NCBI GenBank assembly: GCA_026392255.1
Contig: JAPLCJ010000004.1
Location: forward strand, 1 to 64,000
DNA length: 64,000 nt
From: Solirubrobacterales bacterium
GTDB lineage: Bacteria > Actinomycetota > Thermoleophilia > Solirubrobacterales > Solirubrobacteraceae
Direction: 5' to 3'
The position numbers were made by a program, and so were the translations under genes. The notes under the pieces were generated by a model. It saw nothing but the letters and a program-made list of their open reading frames with translations. It was not told where the DNA came from and ran no database searches. Shown piece after piece: positions 16,023 through 25,209 of this stretch. How positions within the stretch are numbered: the stretch's first letter is position 1; each line of letters opens with the position of its first letter.

Positions 16023-16666
16023 GCGGCATTTCGGTCGCCTCAATAACGGTTGGCCCTGTGGCGGAGAACTGCCATGTCCTCTTTCGTGAGGGCTCGACGG
16101 ACGCTGTAGTAGTCGACCCCGGCGATCAGATTGACCTCCTAACTGAGTTTCTGCTCGGTTTGGGAGTTAGCTGCAAGGCGATCATCCTCACGCACACCCA
16201 CTTCGATCACGTCGGCGCGGTTGCTCCACTCGCTGCTGCGTCGGGAGCCCAGGTGTGGTGCCCGGAAATTGAGCGAGAGGTGCTTGCCAACATCATGGAC
16301 TTCGTACCGTGGCCGGGGTTTGGTCCGTTTGAGAGCTACGAGGCTGATCATCTACTTTCGGGTGGGGAGACGCTCCAGCTGGCGGGTCTTGACATTGAGG
16401 TTGTTCACACGCCTGGCCACAGCCCCGGGCATATGACCTTCGTTCTGGACGAGGGCGAGATCTTGGTTTCGGGGGACGTGCTGTTCCAGGGCTCGATCGG
16501 ACGGACTGATCTCCCTGGAGGCGATGGTCCTACTCTCCTGCGCTCTATAGAGGGGCTGTTGATTGCTTATCCCGATAGTGCATCTGTTTATCCTGGCCAC
16601 GGGGGCGTCACCACGCTCGGGGCTGAGCGGGCAACGAATCCGTTTCTCGGAGGGCTGACGGCATGA
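16019..16666 (+). CDS. Metallo-beta-lactamase-fold hydrolase (glyoxalase II-like)
   Basis: 215 residues of the MBL fold: metal-binding THTHFDHVG (about 60-68), HTPGHSPGH, a later conserved Asp in LVSGDVLF and YPGHGGVTT near the end. This pattern is that of small hydroxyacylglutathione-hydrolase-like enzymes, thought to hydrolyse thioesters such as those formed in methylglyoxal detoxification. The start is GTG 16019, overlapping the upstream stop by four bases; the end overlaps hisS by four bases. Enzyme class is sure, substrate is not. Confidence 0.85.
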   Translation: MSGISVASITVGPVAENCHVLFREGSTDAVVVDPGDQIDLLTEFLLGLGVSCKAIILTHTHFDHVGAVAPLAAASGAQVWCPEIEREVLANIMDFVPWPGFGPFESYEADHLLSGGETLQLAGLDIEVVHTPGHSPGHMTFVLDEGEILVSGDVLFQGSIGRTDLPGGDGPTLLRSIEGLLIAYPDSASVYPGHGGVTTLGAERATNPFLGGLTA

Positions 16667-17884
16667 GTGATCTTCAGGCACCGAAGGGCACCTTTGATGT
16701 GTTGCCGGCAAGCGCGAACGATTACTCGGCGGTGGAGGCAGCAGCATCGCGGGTGCTGGGTCGAGCTGGATACCTTCGCATCCAGACCCCAATCTTTGAA
16801 TCAACTGAGCTTTTTGCTCGTGGAGTTGGCGAGTCCACAGACATCGTTGCGAAAGAGATGTATTCCTTCGATGACGGAGGTGGTCGGTCAGTAACCCTAA
16901 GGCCTGAAGGCACGGCTTCTATCTGCCGGTCCTACATAGAGAACGGGATGCACAAGCTTCCTCAGCCCATTCGTGTCTGGTACTCGGGTCCGTTCTTTCG
17001 GCACGAAGCCCCCCAAGCCGGCAGATTTAGGCAGTTCCACCAGATCGGCGCGGAGGCGCTTGGCAGCGATCGACCTGAGATTGACGCTGAGATGGTTGGA
17101 GCTCTCGGTCGGGGACCTCAGGCTGAGACTGGGATCGCTCGGTTCTACCGAGACACGACTCAGGTACCGCGATCTCTTGCAAACCCACCTAAGGGCTAAT
17201 CAGGACAAGCTGTCAGCCGAAGTGAAGGGTCGGATTGACATCAATCCACTCAGGGCTTTCGATAGCGCTGATCCGTCGACACAAGAGGTAATGGCTACCG
17301 CACCCGTCTTGCTGGATTCCCTCGACCCCCAAGATGCCGAGCACTTTCAGGTTGTCCGTGATCTGCTCGATGCGGCCGGTGTGGCGTATGAGGTTGACCC
17401 GCGCTTGGTGAGGGGCCTGGACTACTACGGTCGGACGGTCTTTGAATTCAGCTCCGACCGCTTGGGTGCACAGAGCGGGGTAGGCGGCGGTGGCCGCTAC
17501 GACGGTCTCATGGAGCTACTGGGAGGTCAGGCGACGCCCGGTATCGGCTGGGCGGCCGGCGTGGAACGGATACTGCTCGCGCGTGAGCCACAGGATGAGG
17601 CTCAGCCTAAGTGTGATCTGCTCGTCGTGGCTCTCGAATCAGACCGGCTTACCGACGCGTTCGTTCTGGCCAAGCTTGCTCGCGGTCAAGGGATTGAGGC
17701 GCGGCTTGAGGTGACTGGAAGATCAGTCAAGGCCGCTCTCAAGCATGCCAACAAGATTGGTGCGCTAGCCGTCGCACTATTGGACTCTGCTGGTGATCAG
17801 CTCAAGAACATGGACACCGGGGAGCAGGTAGTTCAGGAATCCGCCACGACGCTTCTCGAGTCGCTTCGCGGCATGATGGTCTAG
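16663..17884 (+). pseudogene. hisS: Histidyl-tRNA synthetase with a frame break
   Basis: The first ~144 codons read as class II HisRS (GTFDVLPASANDY, LRPEGTASICRSYIE, FRHEAPQAGRFRQFHQIG, EIDAEM). The frame then breaks within about 17092-17110; the remainder continues one base later in the next frame (LSVGDLRLRLGSLGST ... LVRGLDYYGRTVFEF ... GVGGGGRYDGLM ... anticodon-binding domain) to the stop at 17884. Compared with the family as I remember it, about 5-8 residues are also missing at the junction, so a deletion of 2 modulo 3 bases fits better than a single inserted base. hisS is normally essential, so a sequence or assembly error is as likely as a true mutation. The stop overlaps aspS by one base. 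Confidence 0.85.
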
Positions 17885-19683
17885 TGCCCGAACTCAAACC
17901 CAACTCCTTCCGTACACGCTGGGCTGGGGATCTGCGTGAATCTGACGTCGATTCCGGGGAGCAAGTGACGGTTTCTGGCTGGGTGCATCGCCGCCGCGAC
18001 CACGGCGGACTTGTGTTTGTTGATCTGCGTGATCGAACTGGCCTGCTCCAGCTTGTCTTCCATCCAGAGGAGGGCTCAGAGGCGCACGATGTTGCTCACG
18101 CACTCCGATCCGAAGATGTCATCACCGCCACTGGGGACTTAGTCCGGCGCGGTGAGGGCCAAGTCAATGCTGACGCGCCCACAGGTGCGGTTGAGCTCTC
18201 TGTAAACAGCCTGGTGCTGATCTCCTCAGCCGAGACACCTCCGTTCCCTGTCGATGAGGACGGTCATGTTGATGAGTTGATTCGCCTAAAGAACCGCGCA
18301 GTTGACATTCGCCGTCCCGCTCTGTCGCGCGCTCTGCGGCTGCGCCATGACGTCACCCGCGCAATCCGTCAAGTTCTCGACACTGCTGGTTTCACCGATG
18401 TTGAAACACCCGTGCTGACGCGCTCCACCCCGGAGGGTGCTCGTGACTTCCTCGTTCCGGCGAGGACCTCGCCAGGCGAGTTTTTTGCCCTTCCACAGTC
18501 ACCGCAGCTCTTTAAGCAGCTGCTCATGGTTGGCGGGATCGAGCGGTACTACCAAATCGCCCGCTGCTTCCGTGATGAGGACCTCCGCGCTGATAGGCAG
18601 CCTGAGTTCACACAGATGGATTTGGAGATGTCGTTTGTGGAGGAGGACGATGTTCTTGAGATCACCGAGCGGGTCCTTACTAGTGTCTTCGAGGTAGCTG
18701 GTCTTGAGGTCACCTCAGCCCCATGGCCGAGGATGACTTACGCGGAGTCAATGTCCAGATTTGGCAATGACCGTCCCGATACTCGGTTTGGGCTGGAGCT
18801 CTCTGACGTAGGGGACGCGCTGGGGGCCACTGAGTTCAAAGTCTTCAGAGGCGCACTTGACTCGGGTGGTGTGGTTTGGGGCCTGAATGCTGGCAATGCT
18901 GAAGTCCCAAGATCCGAGCTTGACGCTCTCACTGACCTCGCTAAGCGGCACGGTGCCGGTGGCCTTGTTTGGGCCTTCGTGGAGGCAGATGGCGGATGGC
19001 GGTCGCCCGTTGGCAAATTCCTCAGCGACGACGAGCGAGCGGGAGTGATCGGCTCACTTGGTGCGGTTGAGGGTGACCTGATGCTCCTCGTTGCTGATAC
19101 TCAGGGGACAGCCGCGGCTGCGTTGAGTGCGGTGCGGCTTGATCTAGGTCATCGCCGGGGGCTCGTGCCGGAGAGTGTTCATCACGCACTTTGGGTTACC
19201 GAGTTCCCAATGTTTGAGCCTGACTCCGCCTCGGGTGGCTGGACGGCACTGCATCACCCATTCACTGCGCCATCTGGGGACCTTGGAGATCCGCGGGGCT
19301 TGAAGTCACGGGCGTACGACATCATCTTGGACGGGGTTGAAATTGGCGGTGGATCCATTCGTATTCATGACCCTGAAACCCAGGCGAAGGTTCTAGAGAT
19401 CATCGGCATGTCCCCAGCGGACTCGGAGGAGCGGTTTGGCTTCCTGCTGAGGGCTTTGCGTCAAGGCGCACCACCGCATGGCGGTATCGCGCTCGGCGTT
19501 GACCGACTGGTAGCTCTCTGTGCCGGACACGATTCGATCCGGGATGTCATCGCGTTCCCCAAGAGCGCTTCCTCCCAGGATCCACTCACGGGTGCGCCAG
19601 GAGAGGTTGATCCCGCGCAGCTCAAGGAAATTGGACTCCAGCGCTTGCCGGTTGATCGGGTCCAGCGAACACCCGAGGACTGA
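17884..19683 (+). CDS. aspS: Aspartyl-tRNA synthetase
   Basis: 599 residues, the length of bacterial-type AspRS. N-terminal OB-fold anticodon-binding domain (VSGWVHRRRDHGGLVFVD), class II motif 2 (RCFRDEDLRADRQPEFTQ), the bacterial GAD insertion (about 300-415) and motif 3 (GGIALGVDRLVALCAG) are all present. It charges tRNA-Asp; whether it is discriminating or also charges tRNA-Asn cannot be read from the sequence alone. GTG start at 17884 overlaps the last base of hisS. It lies in the translation block hisS-aspS-mnmA. Confidence 0.95.
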   Translation: MPELKPNSFRTRWAGDLRESDVDSGEQVTVSGWVHRRRDHGGLVFVDLRDRTGLLQLVFHPEEGSEAHDVAHALRSEDVITATGDLVRRGEGQVNADAPTGAVELSVNSLVLISSAETPPFPVDEDGHVDELIRLKNRAVDIRRPALSRALRLRHDVTRAIRQVLDTAGFTDVETPVLTRSTPEGARDFLVPARTSPGEFFALPQSPQLFKQLLMVGGIERYYQIARCFRDEDLRADRQPEFTQMDLEMSFVEEDDVLEITERVLTSVFEVAGLEVTSAPWPRMTYAESMSRFGNDRPDTRFGLELSDVGDALGATEFKVFRGALDSGGVVWGLNAGNAEVPRSELDALTDLAKRHGAGGLVWAFVEADGGWRSPVGKFLSDDERAGVIGSLGAVEGDLMLLVADTQGTAAAALSAVRLDLGHRRGLVPESVHHALWVTEFPMFEPDSASGGWTALHHPFTAPSGDLGDPRGLKSRAYDIILDGVEIGGGSIRIHDPETQAKVLEIIGMSPADSEERFGFLLRALRQGAPPHGGIALGVDRLVALCAGHDSIRDVIAFPKSASSQDPLTGAPGEVDPAQLKEIGLQRLPVDRVQRTPED

Positions 19684-19688
19684 GCAGG

Positions 19689-21134
19689 GTGGATGGTCTT
19701 GCCTTTGAACACCACCTTCTGACGCCAGAAGGTCTCGGAGCGGTCCCAGAAGCAAAGCATCAGGGTTCCGCTGGTGGTGTCGCCTGCGGTGACTTGATTC
19801 AGTTCCGTGTTGACCTCGCCAGTGGAAATGTCTCCGTCGGGTTCGATGCGGAAGGCTGCGGGGCTTTGACTGCTTGCGGCTCTGCGATTGTGTCGCGGGC
19901 CAGCGGACTGAGTCTGCTGGACGCAGCCAAGGTAGGGCTCGTGGAGGTGGACGAGGAGCTCGGAGGTCTGTCGGCCTCCAAGGTTCACGCAAGCGAGTTG
20001 GCCGTGGATGCCTTCCACCGTGCGCTGGGCGCGGCCGCTAGAGATGCCGATCCGCTTCCGCAGTCTGACCGCAGACTGGTTGCGATGAGCGGGGGAGTCG
20101 ACAGCGCTGTTGCGGCTTGGTTGGCCTCCGCTGAGGGGACTCGAGACGTAGCGGCCGTGACACTTGAGCTCTGGCGGGATGAGAAGTCGGACGCAGAGGC
20201 GTCTTGTTGCTCTCACATCGCTGTGAGGCGTGCCCGCGACATGGCTCACGGTCTGGGGCTGCCGCATCTGACACTCGACCTGCGGGAGGAGTTCCGAGCC
20301 GGGGTCGTCGATCCGTGGATAGACGGGTATCGCAACGGCGCTACTCCAAATCCGTGCGTGCGGTGCAACGGCAATGTTCGAATTGCCCCGATGGTTGACC
20401 TTGCAGACAGCATTGGTGCGAAGGCGCTTGTTACAGGGCACTACGCCCGCTTTGCCGAAGAGGGATTGGATGGGGCTGGTCCGCTGCTGCGTGAAGGGGT
20501 GGATCCGAACAAGGATCAGTCCTACGCGCTGGCCCGCGTTCCTAAAGATGTGCTTGCCCGGATGGAGTTCCCACTTGGTGCCATGCATAAGCCTGAGGTT
20601 CGCGACATCGCCCGCGAGGCTGGCCTGGAGGCCGCTGACACTGCTGACAGCCAAGACCTCTGCTTTTTAGCTGGAGTTGGCCGGGAGGCATTTCTGGCCC
20701 GTCACGGTGGAGTTGTTGAAAATGAGGGTCCGGTTGTCGACCAAGATGGGCGCCGAGTTGGCAGTCACCGAGGTATTCACAACCACACCGTCGGCCAGCG
20801 GAAAGGCTTAGGAATTGGGGGTGGCGAGCCGCTCTATGTGCTTCGCACTGATTCGAAGACGAACACTGTCACTGTGGCCCCGAAGGCTGCTATCTCCACT
20901 CTGCGTGTCGAGCTTGTCGACATTGATTTACGCGCTGAGCCCAGCCGGGTTACTTCGGCGCGACTTCGCCATCACGGAGCTATTGGGGACGCGTCCCTGG
21001 CAGTGGCTGAGGATGGGACGGCCATACTGACGTTCGCTAAGCCGGCCGTGGCCGTCGCGCCGGGGCAAATGGCTTGCCTGCTGGAGGGGGACCTGATTGT
21101 CGGCTGCGCCACGATCGCGGGTGCCGGGGCTTAG
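19689..21134 (+). CDS. mnmA: Fusion of an IscU/NifU-like scaffold domain with tRNA 2-thiouridylase MnmA
   Basis: 481 residues. Residues ~130-481 are MnmA, which puts sulfur on U34 of tRNAs for Lys, Glu and Gln: P-loop AMSGGVDSAVAAW (132), actinobacterial CCS motif (173-174), catalytic Cys226 in NPCVRCN, GHYARF and second catalytic Cys325 in SQDLCFLAG. The first ~115 residues resemble an IscU scaffold: GGVACGD (Cys33), EGCGALTACGSA (Cys57, Cys63) and KVHASELAVDA, which corresponds to the IscU KxHCSxLA motif with the third ligand Cys changed to Ala101. The GTG start follows AGG five bases after the aspS stop. A built-in sulfur or cluster acceptor for the thiolase is the natural inference. Confidence 0.85.
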   Translation: MDGLAFEHHLLTPEGLGAVPEAKHQGSAGGVACGDLIQFRVDLASGNVSVGFDAEGCGALTACGSAIVSRASGLSLLDAAKVGLVEVDEELGGLSASKVHASELAVDAFHRALGAAARDADPLPQSDRRLVAMSGGVDSAVAAWLASAEGTRDVAAVTLELWRDEKSDAEASCCSHIAVRRARDMAHGLGLPHLTLDLREEFRAGVVDPWIDGYRNGATPNPCVRCNGNVRIAPMVDLADSIGAKALVTGHYARFAEEGLDGAGPLLREGVDPNKDQSYALARVPKDVLARMEFPLGAMHKPEVRDIAREAGLEAADTADSQDLCFLAGVGREAFLARHGGVVENEGPVVDQDGRRVGSHRGIHNHTVGQRKGLGIGGGEPLYVLRTDSKTNTVTVAPKAAISTLRVELVDIDLRAEPSRVTSARLRHHGAIGDASLAVAEDGTAILTFAKPAVAVAPGQMACLLEGDLIVGCATIAGAGA

Positions 21135-21137
21135 ACT
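21132..21137 (+). promoter_or_regulatory. -10 box of alaS, overlapping the mnmA stop codon
   Basis: TAGACT, 9 bases before GTG 21147; TAG is also the mnmA stop. No Shine-Dalgarno, so a leaderless alaS transcript is likely. Confidence 0.55.
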
Positions 21138-21146
21138 GAACTGTCC

Positions 21147-23771
21147 GTGGCTACTACCGACGAGATCCGAAGCACCTTCATTGACCATTTCGAGCGGGAG
21201 GGACACCTACTGCTTGGGTCAGCGCCGCTCGTGCCCGCAACACATGACGCGAGCGTGCTTCTCACGACCGCAGGGATGCATCCCCTTAAGCCCTACTTTT
21301 TGGGTCAGGACACACCGCCTAACTCTGTTCTCACGTCATGTCAGAAGTGCTTCAGGACCACAGATATTGAGAATGTCGGAAGCACCGCTAGGCACCTCAC
21401 ATTCTTCGAGATGCTCGGTAATTTCTCAATCGGCGGTTACTTCAAGGAGGGGGCAATAGCTCACGCTTGGAAGGTGGCAACCGAAGGTTTCGGCTTTGCT
21501 CCAGATCAGATTTGGATCACAGTCTTTGCCGGCGACCCAGAGCTGGGCTTGGGGCCGGACCAGGAGGCGATTGATGCTTGGGTTGCCGTCGGCGTTGATC
21601 CAGCGCGCATCACGCAGCTTGGCCGTAAGGACAATTTCTGGCAAGCCGGCCCAACCGGGCCGTGCGGGCCGTGTTCGGAGCTCTATTTTGATCGGGGACC
21701 GGAATTTGGTCCCGACAGCGAGCGACCCGGCGATGATGGCGAACGGCACCTTGAGTTCTGGAACTTGGTCTTTATGGAGTACGAGCAGTCGGAGAAGGGC
21801 GAGCTGACGCCGCTGCCGTCAAAGAACATCGACACCGGCATGGGTCTAAACCGCATGGCGGCCATCCTGCAAGGTGTCGGTTCCGTGTTTGACACGGATC
21901 AGTTTGTTCCACTGATGGCCCTAGGCCGGGAACTTGCCACGGATGAGGTGAGCGAGCGTTCTCTGAGGATCCTTGCGGACCACTCGCGAGCAATGTGCTT
22001 TTTGATCGCCGATGGGGTCGTTCCATCCAACGAGGAACGGGGTTACATTCTTCGTCGTCTGATGCGGCGGGCCATTCTGCACGGACGCAAGCTTGGAATG
22101 GAGACCGGTTTCCTAGTGACTTATGCAGAGGCCGTTGAGAAGATCATGGCTGAGAATTATCCAGAGCTGATTGAGCAGCGCGATGTGATCAGGACATGGG
22201 TAGCCGCTGAGGAAGAGGGCTTTGGCCGCACGCTCGTTGCTGGCTCGGAGTCCCTTGACGAGCTGATCGCGGCAGCGCGGACAGCAGGCTTGGAAGGAAT
22301 CTCAGCAGCGGACGCGTTCCTTCTTCACGACACGCACGGTTTTCCGATTGACCTCACGCTCGAGCTCGTTGCCGAGCACGGCCTCGGGGTTGATGAAGCT
22401 GGGTTCGAACTTCTGATGGATGAGCAGAGGGAGCGGGCCCGAGGCGGGTCCGCCACCGCGACTCCTAACGGCGAAGTTTCGGCCTTGGATTTGGCCGCTA
22501 CCCAGCTCGCCAATGTAGGTAGCCCGGCTAACTTCGTTGGTTACAGCGATATAGAGGTCGCAACTACCGTCACCGCAACGGAGCCCATTGAGGACGGTGC
22601 TTTCCTTCTTAAGCTCGCGGAGTCTCCGTTCTACGCCGCTGGAGGCGGTCAGGTGGGGGATGTTGGCCTAGTGATCACAGATAATGGCCAGAATGGAGAT
22701 GTCGCCTCGGTCTTGCGAGTAGGGGCTGACCAAGTGATTCTCGTGACAGGGCTGACAGCTGCGCCGGCGGCTGGGAGCGCGGTAACTGCCGTTGTCGATC
22801 GGGGCAAACGCTTCGCTACCCAGGCCAACCACACGGCCACGCACCTGTTGCACGCTGCTTTGAGGGAACGCCTTGGGAGTCATGTTCGGCAAGCAGGTTC
22901 CTATGTCGGGCCCGACAAGTTGCGCTTTGACTTCACCCATGGCGAAGGTCTCACGCCGGCAGACATTGGGGCGATTGAGGATCAAGTCAATGCTCAGATC
23001 CTCGCCAATGACAATGTGAGCTCTTCCCAGACGACGCTTGATGCAGCAAAGGCGAAGGGTGCGATGGCTCTGTTCGGCGAAAAGTACGGCGATGTTGTGC
23101 GCCTAGTAGAGATTGGCGATGGGGGTTTTTCCCGTGAGCTCTGCGGTGGTACGCACGTCCGTTCAACAGCAGAAATTGGCTGCTTCAAGATCACCTCGGA
23201 AGGTTCAAGCGCTGCGAACGTGAGGAGGGTGGAGGCCGTGACAGGACCGGTAGCCATTGATCTTCTGCGCGTGCATGATCAGACCCTCTCCGAGATTGCA
23301 AGTCAGCTGAAGACGACACCGGACGCTGCAGCCAGCTCCGTCAGGAAGCGGCTTGAGCGCCTTAAGGAACTTGAGAAGGTCGCTGAATCGGGGGCTGCGC
23401 TCGACCCTGCAGGTATCGCGGGGGAGGCCATTGAGGTCGGGGGACTTATGTGTGTCTTTGCTGAGGTTTCTGATGTTGGAGGGAAGGCTCTTCCTGACCT
23501 AGCTGACCGAGTGTTGGGGCTCCTTGGAGAGGGCTCAGTTGTTGTTCTCGCTGCCAGAGGCGTCGACAAGGTCGATCTAGTTGCAGCCGTTGGACCCGGC
23601 GCGATTGCCCAAGGTGTGAAGGCAGGCGAGATAGTCGCCAAGGCTGCTGCAGCTGTCGGCGGTGGAGGCGGTGGGAAGGATTCAATGGCTCGCGCTGGCG
23701 GCAAGGACCCCGAGCTCACTCCAGACGCTCTTCTCGCTGCGCGGAATGTGGTTGAGGCCGCTACGCGATGA
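21147..23771 (+). CDS. alaS: Alanyl-tRNA synthetase
   Basis: 874 residues, full length. Class II catalytic domain (STFIDHFEREGH, TTAGMHPLKPYFLG, CGPCSELYFDRG), the editing domain with zinc ligands HTATHLLH and RELCGGTHV, and a C-terminal DHHA1/C-Ala domain ending in the glycine-rich AVGGGGGGKDSMARAGGK. It charges tRNA-Ala and clears mischarged serine and glycine. GTG start just after the mnmA stop; the 3' end overlaps ruvX by ATGA. Confidence 0.97.
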   Translation: MATTDEIRSTFIDHFEREGHLLLGSAPLVPATHDASVLLTTAGMHPLKPYFLGQDTPPNSVLTSCQKCFRTTDIENVGSTARHLTFFEMLGNFSIGGYFKEGAIAHAWKVATEGFGFAPDQIWITVFAGDPELGLGPDQEAIDAWVAVGVDPARITQLGRKDNFWQAGPTGPCGPCSELYFDRGPEFGPDSERPGDDGERHLEFWNLVFMEYEQSEKGELTPLPSKNIDTGMGLNRMAAILQGVGSVFDTDQFVPLMALGRELATDEVSERSLRILADHSRAMCFLIADGVVPSNEERGYILRRLMRRAILHGRKLGMETGFLVTYAEAVEKIMAENYPELIEQRDVIRTWVAAEEEGFGRTLVAGSESLDELIAAARTAGLEGISAADAFLLHDTHGFPIDLTLELVAEHGLGVDEAGFELLMDEQRERARGGSATATPNGEVSALDLAATQLANVGSPANFVGYSDIEVATTVTATEPIEDGAFLLKLAESPFYAAGGGQVGDVGLVITDNGQNGDVASVLRVGADQVILVTGLTAAPAAGSAVTAVVDRGKRFATQANHTATHLLHAALRERLGSHVRQAGSYVGPDKLRFDFTHGEGLTPADIGAIEDQVNAQILANDNVSSSQTTLDAAKAKGAMALFGEKYGDVVRLVEIGDGGFSRELCGGTHVRSTAEIGCFKITSEGSSAANVRRVEAVTGPVAIDLLRVHDQTLSEIASQLKTTPDAAASSVRKRLERLKELEKVAESGAALDPAGIAGEAIEVGGLMCVFAEVSDVGGKALPDLADRVLGLLGEGSVVVLAARGVDKVDLVAAVGPGAIAQGVKAGEIVAKAAAAVGGGGGGKDSMARAGGKDPELTPDALLAARNVVEAATR

Positions 23772-24163
23772 GCCGGGTGGTCGCCCTGGATCACGGCTCG
23801 GCCCGCTGCGGGGTGGCCAGCTGTGACCCGTCCGGCACGATTGTCACCCCGCTTGAAGCAATTGCCAAGCCGGATACTCCAATTGGTCTGGAGGCGATTG
23901 GGGAGGTGATTCGGGAACGTGAAGCGGACCTCGTGGTCGTCGGTCTGCCACTCGGTATGGACGGCGCTACCACTGACCAGACCAACAAGGTCAAGCACTT
24001 CGCTGCACAACTGAGGAAGGTCATAGCACCTGTCGAGGTTGAGGTGTTCGACGAGCGGTTGACCACCAAGGCGGCACAGGAGATAGGAGGGAGTGCTAGT
24101 GAGGACTCCCGTGCAGCTGCGGTCTTGTTGGAGAGATGGCTGGCAGTAGCGGAGCAACGGTGA
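23768..24163 (+). CDS. ruvX: Putative Holliday junction resolvase YqgF/RuvX
   Basis: 131 residues with the RNase H-like pattern of the family: VVALDHGSARCGVA at the N terminus (first acidic residue), DLVVVGLPLGMDG, FDERLTTKAA (second acidic residue) and a C-terminal D-S-x-A-A-A helix (EDSRAAAVLLERWL). Proposed to process rRNA ends or resolve junctions. It sits between alaS and mltG, a widespread arrangement, overlapping both by four bases. Confidence 0.9.
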   Translation: MSRVVALDHGSARCGVASCDPSGTIVTPLEAIAKPDTPIGLEAIGEVIREREADLVVVGLPLGMDGATTDQTNKVKHFAAQLRKVIAPVEVEVFDERLTTKAAQEIGGSASEDSRAAAVLLERWLAVAEQR

Positions 24164-25209
24164 GCATCCGGGGGAGAAGGCTAGTAGCCGGGACCGCCTT
24201 GATCGTCGTAGTAGCTGTCTCAGTGGGAGGGATCTTGGTCTTCCAGCCCTTTCATGGACCGTCTTCTCAGGCCACCGTGACCGTGACCGTGCCTAAGGGC
24301 GAGAGCGTGTCAGCGATTGGTCAGAGGCTCGAACAGGCCGGCGTGATTGATCAAGGCTCAATATTCGCGCTCCGAGTCCGGCTAGCCGGGGACGCGGCAA
24401 AGATTCACGCCGGAAGCTTCGTGCTCCATCTGGGAATGTCGTATGCAGAGGCGCTCGCGGTCCTCACGGGCGCAGAGATCTCCAAGGGCAGGTCATTCAC
24501 CATTGCTGAAGGTTTGTCGCGGGTGGAGGTCAACCGGCTAGCGGCAAAGAACGGACTTGTTGGCTCCTATCTAGATGCGTCACGGTCGTCTCCATTGCTG
24601 AACCCCCGTGCTTACGGAGCCCCAGCCGGATCGAGTCTCGAGGGATTCCTCTTTCCATCGACCTATGACCTCAGGCTCCCTCCGCGTAGCCCGGAGCTTG
24701 TGACCTCCCAGATCAACGCGTTCCTCAGGGAGTTCCAGAGCGTTGATATGTCTTACGCGAAGTCAAAGAACCTGACGGTGTTTGATGTGCTCACAATCGC
24801 TGCCATGGTTGAACGCGAGACCGCGGTGTCGAAGGAGCGACCGCTTGTGGCAGCTGTCATCTGGAACAGACTCCGCCAACACATTCCGCTCGGGATCGAT
24901 GCCACAACGCGCTATCAGTACGGGAACTGGCTCAGGCCGCTGCGGCAGTCGGAGCTGGCCAGCACGTCGCCATGGAATACCCGCAACAGACAAGGCTTAC
25001 CACCTGGTCCAATAGGCAACCCAGGTCTCGCGTCGATCCAAGCAGCAGCCCGTCCAGCGAAAACTCCCTTCCTCTACTACGTGGTCAAGCCATGGACATG
25101 TGGGGAGCACACCTTCGCCGTAACGGAGGCTGCTTTCAACGATGCCGTCGCAGCGTATAACCGAGCGCGCCAATCCAATGGCGGACAGGCACCCACAAAA
25201 TGCCCCTGA
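24160..25209 (+). CDS. mltG: Endolytic peptidoglycan transglycosylase MltG
   Basis: 349 residues with one N-terminal membrane helix (about 6-27), a LysM-like subdomain (VTVPKGESVSAIGQRL) and the YceG domain with AAMVERET, whose first Glu falls at residue 218, the same number as the catalytic Glu of the E. coli enzyme. NPGLASIQAAARP and FLYYVVKP complete the signature. It cleaves nascent glycan strands at the membrane. GTG 24160 is chosen since it gives the GTGA overlap usual here; an ATG eight codons earlier is possible. It overlaps aroE by ten bases. Confidence 0.92.
   Translation: MSIRGRRLVAGTALIVVVAVSVGGILVFQPFHGPSSQATVTVTVPKGESVSAIGQRLEQAGVIDQGSIFALRVRLAGDAAKIHAGSFVLHLGMSYAEALAVLTGAEISKGRSFTIAEGLSRVEVNRLAAKNGLVGSYLDASRSSPLLNPRAYGAPAGSSLEGFLFPSTYDLRLPPRSPELVTSQINAFLREFQSVDMSYAKSKNLTVFDVLTIAAMVERETAVSKERPLVAAVIWNRLRQHIPLGIDATTRYQYGNWLRPLRQSELASTSPWNTRNRQGLPPGPIGNPGLASIQAAARPAKTPFLYYVVKPWTCGEHTFAVTEAAFNDAVAAYNRARQSNGGQAPTKCP

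Noticed and set aside
16019-16666. Beta-lactamase resistance gene
   Set aside because: The MBL fold here has glyoxalase II-type motifs and no signal peptide.
17092-17110. Programmed ribosomal frameshift in hisS
   Set aside because: I see no slippery heptamer at the junction, and residues seem missing there, which frameshifting would not explain.
19461-20654. A 397-codon open frame on the minus strand opposite the end of aspS and mnmA
   Set aside because: Composition is Arg/Ser/His-rich, there is no domain, and both opposite genes are unmistakable; it is a shadow frame.
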